From positions 1-11,027 of the forward strand of contig DPSD01000317.1 of assembly GCA_003538495.1 (NCBI GenBank): a stretch of DNA of 11,027 nucleotides, in the 5' to 3' direction. The position numbers were made by a program, and so were the translations under genes. This document shows, in pieces, positions 5,994 through 11,027 of this stretch. This stretch comes from Accumulibacter sp. (lineage in GTDB: Bacteria; Pseudomonadota; Gammaproteobacteria; Burkholderiales; Rhodocyclaceae). The notes beneath the pieces were generated by a model. That model saw nothing but the letters and a program-made list of their open reading frames with translations, did no database searches and had not been told where the DNA came from. Each line of letters opens with the position of its first letter. Within the stretch, counting starts at the first letter, position 1.

Positions 5994-8723
5994 TCAGATC
6001 CGCCAGTCGGCGTCACCGAAAGCGACGACGCACAGGGCCATCGGCAGGCTGGCGCGCAGCGCCTGGCGTTTGGCTTCGCGCAGCGCTTCGCCGAGGCACG
6101 GCGCTGCGTCGGACCGCGCGTCGAGCGTCGATTGCCGCTGGATCGCCAGCAGCGTCTGCAGCAGTTTCTCGCCGACCTTGACCGCGTGCGGACCGAAGAC
6201 CGTGGCAATGGTCGACACGATCGCCGCCGCGCCGGCCTGCCTGAAGTAGCGGATATGGTTGGCGTACTGCTGCGCGGTGCTGGCGGTGTCGCAGCCGAGC
6301 AACAGCAGCAGGGGGTAGGGACCGCCCTCGACGTGGACGTACTCGGGTGGCAGACGCAGCGTCTTGAAGGCGACGCCGCCGACCTCCAGAGCGATCTCCT
6401 GGCGCTCGCCGGAGTTGTGCGGGAAAGCGACCAGCAGCGTCGGCTGCCTGCCGGTGACCGCCTGTTTCCACTGCTCCCAGTTTGCCGCCACCTCGACCTC
6501 GCCGTGCAGCTGGCTGCGCAGCGAAGCGAGCAGCGGGTCGACTGCGGCCGCCGCCACTTCCTGGCTGTAGGCCACCAGCGCGGACTGGTCGAGCTGCAGG
6601 CGAACGCGGTCGCCGGCCGGCTCGGCCTGGACGATCACCTCGGCCTGGTCGGGGACTTCGACCGCCGGGTTGTAGACGTGCCTTTCGATGACCTTGCGCA
6701 GACCCCAGAAACCCATCGGACAGACGTGCCGGCGTGCGTCCTGCTGGCCGGCGCAGCCGGCCGGGCAGGCGCCGTCTTCGAGCGCCTTGAGCGCGTTCGG
6801 ACAGAAGCTGACGCCGGCGTCGTCGTCCGGCGGCTGGTACTGGTAAATGAACTCGAAGGGCACCACCGCGTCGGCACGGGTGCTGACGATCTGGATGTGG
6901 GTCTCCTGGTCGACGTCCATCCCTTCGCGCTGCAAGGGCTGCAGGTTGTCGATCACCAGGCTCGAGTAGAGGTCGGCGCCGAGGCGCGCGAGCTCGATGA
7001 ACAGCTTCAGGTTGTCGCCTTCGGTCAGTCCGCCGCTGTAGTCGGCGACGCTGTGCGCGACGTTGGAGAGCAGCTGATTGATGCTGGCGATCGGCTCGTC
7101 GATGCCGCTGAGGTCCTTGGCCCAGGCGCGCTTGCCGGCGATGCCGGTGAGCAGCGGCCGCTGGTCATGGCTGTGGTTGAGGATGAACGAGGCGTCAAAG
7201 CGCCGCCGCGACCCGAGCTCGCCCCAGTTCCGGCGAACGCACGCTTCGAGGCTTTGGCTGATCGTCTGTTGCGCATCGACGGTTTCGCCGGGTTCGGCGA
7301 CGCGGGTGTGGATCAGTACCGTCTGCAGCACCCGGCCGCGGTGCAGGACGCTGATCCGCCCGGCGAAATCGCCGCCAGCGCGCGGCGTGAATACCAGTTC
7401 GGCGACGCTGCTCGGCCCGCTTCGCGGCAGCAGCAGCTCGCCGAGCAGCGGCTGGTCGAGTTGCGCCGGTTCGTGAAAGACCACCTGCAGCCGATGCCGC
7501 CGCTGCTGGCGTGGCAGTTCATGCGCCGGAAACGGCGCCGGCGCCGACTGCCATCGGGCGTCCGGCGGGCCGATCCGCAGCCGCAGCAGCACCGGCACGC
7601 CGAGCAGCAGCCGTTGCCGCTCCTCGACCAGTTGCCCGTCGTGCCGGCGCCAGAAGCCGTGCTGGATGAAGCGCGACTCGGCGGCCCCTGGTTCAGCCCC
7701 GGGCTGGCGCGAGCGCGCTGCTGGCGCGTCGGCCGCTTGCGACAGGCGGCTCAGGCGCAGCAGGTCGCCGCCCAGGAAAGCCGTTACGGTGGTACCGAAG
7801 ACCTCGGCCAGGGCGCAGTCCAGCGGGCGGCGGTGCGTGAGTTCGTCGGCCAGGCGGCGCATGGCGGCGATGCCCCAATGGTCGCCATGATGGCCATCGC
7901 CGCCCGAATTCCTGACCGGCGTGACGCAAACCACGCCCTCGGCCGACAACTCGTCGGCGACGATGCGCAGCAGCGGTTCGAGCGCGTCGCCGTCGGCGTC
8001 CAGACCGCCCAACAGCAGCACCAGCGCGGCGTGGCTCGGCGAACGCCGGCTCAACAGGCGGCTCGCGGTCTGCCGCAGCGAGCCGCTGAAGACCAGGATT
8101 TCCAGGCGCGGGCGGCTGCGGCCGGCGACGCCGAAGCGATACCGCGACGGTTCCGAGGATTCCGGCGGTGCCGGCTGAAACCGTGAAAAGGCCTCGGCAA
8201 GGGGATCGTCGGGCAGAACGCCGAGCTGCAGCGGCAGTTGCCAATCGATTCGCCCGTCGCCGGCGAAGGCGTCGGCGACAAAGACGCTGCTGGCGCCGAC
8301 CGCCGGTTCCTGCAAGGCCTGCAACCAGGGCAGCAGCGTCCGCCAGCGCCGCGAGCGGCTGCGTACCGCGATGCGCAGGTTGCCGGAGGCTTCGCCGAGC
8401 AACGCCGACCAGGCGTCGGCCAGTACCGAGGCGGCGGGCAGCCCGCCGGGCGTGCTTACGCCGGGCGCCTGCCAGGCAATGCGCCCGTCTTCCCGGTGCG
8501 CTGCCAGCAGGGCGGCGCTGATCGCCCGTGCCTGGTCTGGGCCGGGCGAGGCGCTGATCGTTGCCGCGAACGCGGGCGAGGGTGCGGGAGCCGATCGGCT
8601 GCCGCTGCGCAGTGCCGGGCGCCAGCCAGCGGCGAGCAGGGCGCCGAGCGCCGCCAGCGCCTGCGCAAAACGCGCCCGGTCAAGGTCCAGACTCCAGCTG
8701 GCGAGATTCTGGCGATCGGTCAC
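5994..8723 (-). CDS. CHAT-domain (caspase-like) putative cysteine protease with a Cys4 insert
   Basis: 909 residues from a GTG start; no membrane segments. The C-terminal third fits a CHAT domain: a VVPFEFIYQY entry motif (about 620-629), a candidate catalytic His769 in LLVAFPHNSGE (codon at 6417-6419) and candidate nucleophile Cys811 in PLLLLLGCDTA (6291-6293), then RQAGAAAIVSTIATV and a terminal helix/strand. CHAT proteins are caspase-clan peptidases used in bacterial cell-death and conflict pathways; substrate and activator cannot be read here. Between the entry motif and His769 lies a four-cysteine segment (C641, C653, C657, C668), a possible zinc knuckle. Residues about 420-475 look like a beta-rich domain. 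Residues about 205-310 resemble a CHAT C-terminal half with Gly240 where Cys would be. I see no P-loop or STAND NTPase. The N-terminus may be incomplete: see the leader ORF overlapping this start. Confidence 0.8.
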   Translation of the reverse strand: MTDRQNLASWSLDLDRARFAQALAALGALLAAGWRPALRSGSRSAPAPSPAFAATISASPGPDQARAISAALLAAHREDGRIAWQAPGVSTPGGLPAASVLADAWSALLGEASGNLRIAVRSRSRRWRTLLPWLQALQEPAVGASSVFVADAFAGDGRIDWQLPLQLGVLPDDPLAEAFSRFQPAPPESSEPSRYRFGVAGRSRPRLEILVFSGSLRQTASRLLSRRSPSHAALVLLLGGLDADGDALEPLLRIVADELSAEGVVCVTPVRNSGGDGHHGDHWGIAAMRRLADELTHRRPLDCALAEVFGTTVTAFLGGDLLRLSRLSQAADAPAARSRQPGAEPGAAESRFIQHGFWRRHDGQLVEERQRLLLGVPVLLRLRIGPPDARWQSAPAPFPAHELPRQQRRHRLQVVFHEPAQLDQPLLGELLLPRSGPSSVAELVFTPRAGGDFAGRISVLHRGRVLQTVLIHTRVAEPGETVDAQQTISQSLEACVRRNWGELGSRRRFDASFILNHSHDQRPLLTGIAGKRAWAKDLSGIDEPIASINQLLSNVAHSVADYSGGLTEGDNLKLFIELARLGADLYSSLVIDNLQPLQREGMDVDQETHIQIVSTRADAVVPFEFIYQYQPPDDDAGVSFCPNALKALEDGACPAGCAGQQDARRHVCPMGFWGLRKVIERHVYNPAVEVPDQAEVIVQAEPAGDRVRLQLDQSALVAYSQEVAAAAVDPLLASLRSQLHGEVEVAANWEQWKQAVTGRQPTLLVAFPHNSGERQEIALEVGGVAFKTLRLPPEYVHVEGGPYPLLLLLGCDTASTAQQYANHIRYFRQAGAAAIVSTIATVFGPHAVKVGEKLLQTLLAIQRQSTLDARSDAAPCLGEALREAKRQALRASLPMALCVVAFGDADWRI
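6720..6803 (-). other. Four-cysteine cluster in the CHAT protein, possible zinc-binding insert
   Basis: Residues 641-668 hold four cysteines spaced C-x11-C-x3-C-x10-C, followed at once by PMGFWGLRKVIERH. The spacing is compatible with a structural zinc site or a redox-sensitive element. Metal binding is inferred from spacing only. Confidence 0.45.
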
Positions 8724-8782
8724 GGTCGGCAGCTCGATGCACGGCCCGGCGGACCACTGCGCGCGTACGGATCAGGATTCAT
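8720..8782 (-). CDS. 20-codon leader ORF, or displaced N-terminus of the CHAT protein
   Basis: An ATG at 8782 follows a near-perfect ribosome site and opens a 20-residue frame (MNPDPYARSGPP...) ending in TGA, which overlaps the CHAT GTG start by four bases (GTGA). Taken at face value it is a translated leader that couples ribosomes onto the CHAT gene. However, from about the seventh codon on, the CHAT reading frame is also open upstream of its GTG. Its 14 codons there all end in G or C and encode a plausible peptide containing QWSAGPCIELPTV. The leader frame has mixed third positions in the same stretch. Removing one GC unit from the CGCGCGC run at 8759-8765 would fuse MNPDPYA to QWSAGPC and continue into the CHAT protein. 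It could therefore be a coupling leader, a frameshifted true N-terminus, or an assembly indel. Confidence 0.5.
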   Translation of the reverse strand: MNPDPYARSGPPGRASSCRP

Positions 8783-8787
8783 CAGGG

Positions 8788-8794
8788 TCCTCCC
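8788..8794 (-). promoter_or_regulatory. Strong ribosome binding site ahead of the CHAT operon
   Basis: The minus strand reads GGGAGGA, five bases, then ATG at 8782. This is one of the two best ribosome sites in the window. It serves the 20-codon leader frame rather than the CHAT GTG, which has no comparable site of its own. Confidence 0.75.
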
Positions 8795-8923
8795 GGTGAT
8801 GCGCGCCGCCGTCCGCAATCCGTCGACCGGCGGCGAAGCGGCGTTCGCGGGGCTGCCTCGGCGGTGCTTCGGCGGCGCGCCGCTACCGACTGAAGGATAG
8901 GAGATCCGGCGGCACATGCGGAG

Positions 8924-8953
8924 AGTATCGGCGCTCCCGGCAAGCGCGGTCAA
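8924..8953 (-). promoter_or_regulatory. Candidate sigma70-type promoter for the CHAT-MBL operon
   Basis: The minus strand has TTGACC (8953-8948), an 18-bp spacer and GATACT (8929-8924): five of six and four of six matches to consensus. It would give a leader RNA of roughly 135 nt before the ATG at 8782. In DNA of this GC content the match could be chance. Confidence 0.25.
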
Positions 8954-9096
8954 ACGCGCCTGTCGTCTGGCGGCGGGTGGTCCGACACCGACCCGACCGA
9001 CGCCACGCGCGGGGTCGATGCGAAACGGTTGCTCTGGGCGTGCTCGGGGCGCATGATTGAGCCGCGATGCCCCTGTTGTCGGCCTGGTGGCCGATC

Positions 9097-9100
9097 GGAG
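9097..9100 (+). promoter_or_regulatory. Ribosome binding site deciding the kinase 2 start
   Basis: GGAG abuts an ATG at 9101 with zero spacing but lies six bases before a second in-frame ATG at 9107. Normal spacing favours 9107 as the start codon. Confidence 0.6.
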
Positions 9101-9106
9101 ATGAAC

Positions 9107-10792
9107 ATGCCCCAATCGACCCGGACCACCCAGACCGCCCAGACGACCGCTGCAGCCGACGCCGGCGTTGCAGCCCAGTTGCTCGAGTATCGGGCGATCT
9201 TCGACAACGCCGCGGTCGGGATCGTCTATACCCGCGATCGCGTGATCTACCGCTGCAACGAACGTGCGGCGATGATCCTCGGCTACCGGCCGGAGGAACT
9301 CGAGGGGCTGCCGGGGATCGCGACCTACCCCTCCGCCGAGAACTACGCGGAACTCGGACGCCTGGCCGGACCATTGCTGGCCGCCGGCCAGGCGTTTCAG
9401 TCCGACTGGCAGTACCAGCGCCGGGACGGCTCGCTGATCTGGTGTCATGTCTATGGGCGGGCGGTCGATCCGCGGCGTACCGAAGCCGGCACCGTCTGGG
9501 TTCTCGAAGATGTCACCGAAGTGAGGCTGAGCGCCGAGGCGCATCGGGTGACGATGGCCGAGATGCGGTCGATCATGGACAACGCTTCGGTGGCGATCAT
9601 TTTCACCCGCGACCGCCAGATCATCCGTTACAACGCGAGCTTCGCCGCGCTGTTCGGCTATCCCGGCGACACCGCCATCGGCCTTGCCGGGCGAGCGCTC
9701 TACCGTAGCGACGCGGAGTACGCGGAGGTCGGCCGGCTGGCGTTTCCGCTGCTTTCGACCGGCCAGCCGTTCCAGCACGAGCTGTATATGCAGCGTGCCG
9801 ACGGCAGCCCGATCTGGGCCAATCTGATCGCTTACGTCATCGATCCGGGCGATCCCGCCAAGGGAACGATCTGGCTGATCGAGGACCGCTCGGCGTTCAA
9901 GCAGGCCGAGGAAGCCCTGCACGCCAACCTGCTGACCCTGCAAGAGACCAACCGCCGCCTCGAGGAGGCGCAGAACCAGCTCCTGCAATCGGAGAAGCTG
10001 GCGTCGATCGGGCAACTGGCGGCGGGCGTCGCGCACGAGATCAACAACCCGGTTGGTTTCGTCAGTTCGAACATGCGCACGCTCGCCGATTACGTCGGCA
10101 GCCTGTTCCAGCTGGTCGATGCCTACGAGGCGGCACTCGGGCGGGTGTCGTTGCCGGCGGCCGCGCAGGCCGAGCTGGACGCGGTTCGCGACACCGTCGA
10201 CATCGCCTTTCTGCGCCAGGACACGATCGACCTGCTCGACGAATCGGCCGACGGGATAAAACGCGTCCGCCGGATCGTCCAGGACCTCAAGGACTTCTCG
10301 CACGTCGATTCCGGCGAGTGGAAACGCGTCGACCTCAACGCCTGCATCGAGAGCACGCTCAATGTGGTCAACAACGAAATCAAGTACAAGGCGAAGGTCG
10401 GGCGCGACCTCGGCCCGCTGCCCGAGGTGCTGTGCAACGCACCGCAGATCAATCAGGTGATCATGAACCTGCTGGTCAACGCGGCGCAGGCGATCGAGAG
10501 TGCCGGCGTCATCCACCTGCGCAGCCGCGTCGAGGGGGACTGGGTGTGGTTCGAGATCGAGGACAACGGCCAGGGGATGAGCGAAACGGTGAAGAAGCGC
10601 GTTTTTGAACCCTTCTTTACCACCAAGCCGGTCGGCAAGGGTACCGGGCTCGGCCTTTCGGTGTCCTACGGGATCGTCGCCAAGCACGGCGGGCGAATCG
10701 ATCTCGCCAGCGTCCCCGGTCAGGGCACGCGATTTCGTGTCTGGCTGCCGGTGGGCGGCTTGTCTGAGGAAGTCTTGGCGGCAGACGGGTAG
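9107..10792 (+). CDS. Soluble two-PAS sensor histidine kinase (NtrB-like core), kinase 2
   Basis: 561 residues from the ATG at 9107; longer starts (TTG 9029, ATG 9101) lack a well-placed ribosome site. No membrane segment, so a cytosolic sensor. Two PAS domains stand in tandem, about 27-140 and 153-265, each beginning with an (I)xDNAxVxIxxTRDR motif and ending in (V/I)W(V/L)(L/I)ED, so they look like an internal duplication. A coiled coil (about 265-300) leads to the phospho-acceptor H310 in GVAHEINNP (10034-10036). N454/N458 in VIMNLLVNA, DNGQG (486-490), the F-box VFEPFFTT and GKGTGLGL (510-517) complete an intact ATP-binding domain. The kinase core is a paralogue of kinase 1 at 350-1708. 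The gene is divergent from the CHAT operon, and no response regulator is visible. The signal sensed by the PAS domains cannot be deduced. Confidence 0.93.
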   Translation: MPQSTRTTQTAQTTAAADAGVAAQLLEYRAIFDNAAVGIVYTRDRVIYRCNERAAMILGYRPEELEGLPGIATYPSAENYAELGRLAGPLLAAGQAFQSDWQYQRRDGSLIWCHVYGRAVDPRRTEAGTVWVLEDVTEVRLSAEAHRVTMAEMRSIMDNASVAIIFTRDRQIIRYNASFAALFGYPGDTAIGLAGRALYRSDAEYAEVGRLAFPLLSTGQPFQHELYMQRADGSPIWANLIAYVIDPGDPAKGTIWLIEDRSAFKQAEEALHANLLTLQETNRRLEEAQNQLLQSEKLASIGQLAAGVAHEINNPVGFVSSNMRTLADYVGSLFQLVDAYEAALGRVSLPAAAQAELDAVRDTVDIAFLRQDTIDLLDESADGIKRVRRIVQDLKDFSHVDSGEWKRVDLNACIESTLNVVNNEIKYKAKVGRDLGPLPEVLCNAPQINQVIMNLLVNAAQAIESAGVIHLRSRVEGDWVWFEIEDNGQGMSETVKKRVFEPFFTTKPVGKGTGLGLSVSYGIVAKHGGRIDLASVPGQGTRFRVWLPVGGLSEEVLAADG

Positions 10793-10827
10793 GGGCAGCA
10801 ACAGCACATGCCGGCGATGGTCTAACG

Positions 10828-10921
10828 GTCGGACAGCGCTGGTACTTCTGGGTGTTCCAGTGCGAATCGGTGATCCACTTCGTGCTCGACCCGAGCCGGT
10901 CGGCGGCGGTGCCGATCCGGG
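10828..10921 (+). pseudogene. IS66-like transposase fragment (internal piece)
   Basis: In one plus-strand frame this stretch encodes VGQRWYFWVFQ followed by SVIHFVLDPSRSAAVP, which I recognise as the conserved 'RWYLWVFxxxxVxxFVLDPSRxxxVP' block in the catalytic domain of IS66-family transposases. It has no start or end of its own: upstream sequence (10793-10827) no longer resembles the family, and it stops at the terminus of another element at 10922. It is best read as a decayed remnant. The family call rests on motif memory, not alignment. Confidence 0.5.
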
Positions 10922-11027
10922 GTAATCGTTCACACCCCTATGCCGCAGCCGGGATAGCAGGAAGCCCGGGGAGCTGCAAGCCTTTGCGAGCGGCGGCGAT
11001 GACGGTGCCGAGGTACTGCCAGGCGGA
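10922..11027. mobile_element. End of an IS66-like insertion sequence (element continues beyond the window)
   Basis: The sequence GTAATCGTTCACACCCC begins at 10922. IS66-family elements typically end in terminal repeats that start GTAA, and the transposase reading frame on the minus strand stops just inside this point. The left flank is the older transposase fragment, so this looks like an insertion into, or a junction with, another element. The other end and any 8-bp target duplication are outside the window. Confidence 0.5.
10938..11027 (-). CDS. IS66-like transposase, C-terminal 29 residues (partial)
   Basis: The minus-strand frame is open from the right edge and ends with TAG at 10940-10938. 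It encodes a tail containing WQYLGTVIAAARKGLQLP followed by GLPAIPAAA. This resembles the C-terminus of IS66-family transposases (pattern W-x-YL-x-x-V-I-x-x-R-x-G-L-x-x-P-x-L-P). The stop lies about 15 bp inside the presumed element end at 10922, the position expected for the last gene of such an element. The catalytic part lies outside the window, so activity cannot be judged. Confidence 0.5.
   Translation of the reverse strand, partial: SAWQYLGTVIAAARKGLQLPGLPAIPAAA

Larger units (their letters stand above)
8783..9106. other. Divergent intergenic region between the CHAT operon and kinase 2
   Basis: About 320 bp shared by two divergent transcripts. It is very GC-rich, especially at 8805-8880, with a small potential hairpin (GCGAA at 8833-8837 pairing with TTCGC at 8844-8848). 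Besides the ribosome sites and the weak minus-strand promoter listed separately, I see only one poor plus-strand promoter candidate (TTGCTC at 9029-9034, 17-bp spacer, CATGAT at 9052-9057). No convincing small gene, RNA or repeat is visible. Confidence 0.5.

Noticed and set aside
5981..6208. N-terminal extension of the MBL hydrolase by 76 residues
   Set aside because: It would lie inside the CHAT coding sequence, is Arg/Ser/Cys-rich and has no family similarity. The ATG at 5980 begins the typical MBL first strand and has a ribosome site.
5973..8186. Open plus-strand frame of 737 codons
   Set aside because: Antisense to the CHAT gene and its spacer, low-complexity Arg/Gln/Ala-rich product, no domain seen.
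4871..8723. Type I AVAST (Avs1) system
   Set aside because: MBL plus a protease-like gene is suggestive, but no STAND NTPase or P-loop is visible and the protease domain looks like CHAT rather than trypsin-like.
8916..9056. Plus-strand 46-codon ORF in the divergent intergenic region
   Set aside because: The nearest GGAG is 12 bases from the ATG, the product is Arg/Pro/Gly-rich, and it matches nothing recognisable.
8783..10933. Long minus-strand frame running into the CHAT leader
   Set aside because: Antisense to kinase 2 for most of its length and without recognisable domains. Only its last 20 codons, preceded by a strong ribosome site, are kept as the leader ORF.

Overview
The window is GC-rich with strong GC bias at third codon positions. 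Cytosolic NtrB-like kinases, a CheB-CheR-PAS hybrid and IS66-type transposase remnants suggest a signalling-rich proteobacterium. A betaproteobacterium of the Rhodocyclales / Candidatus Accumulibacter kind fits best, but that placement is inference from gene style only.

Layout. Positions 1-1708, plus strand: the C-terminal end of a GGDEF diguanylate cyclase (active-site motif and c-di-GMP inhibitory site both intact), overlapping by 4 nt a soluble PAS-like histidine kinase. Positions 1780-8782, minus strand, in order of transcription: a 20-codon leader ORF with a near-perfect Shine-Dalgarno, a 909-residue CHAT-domain (caspase-like) protein, a ComEC-like metallo-beta-lactamase-fold hydrolase 13 bp downstream, and after 106 bp a 994-residue CheB-CheR-PAS hybrid with no kinase domain. 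Positions 9107-10792, plus strand, divergent from the CHAT operon: a second soluble histidine kinase with two PAS domains, whose catalytic core is clearly paralogous to the first kinase. Positions 10828-11027: a short plus-strand transposase remnant cut off by the end of an IS66-like element (terminus at 10922), whose minus-strand transposase finishes 15 bp inside that end.

How it may work together. The flanks look like ordinary cytoplasmic sensing (two orphan PAS kinases, c-di-GMP synthesis, CheB/CheR-type receptor modification); no response regulator lies in the window. The unusual part is the CHAT protease-like protein tightly coupled to an MBL-fold hydrolase. A protease plus a metallo-hydrolase is a composition known from some bacterial conflict systems (for example type I AVAST, which adds a STAND NTPase), but no NTPase is visible here. 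The pair is therefore a candidate compact two-gene system of unknown trigger, possibly linked to the adjacent CheB-CheR-PAS gene. The start of the CHAT gene carries a frame anomaly at a short CG-dinucleotide run, which is the most specific testable oddity in the window.
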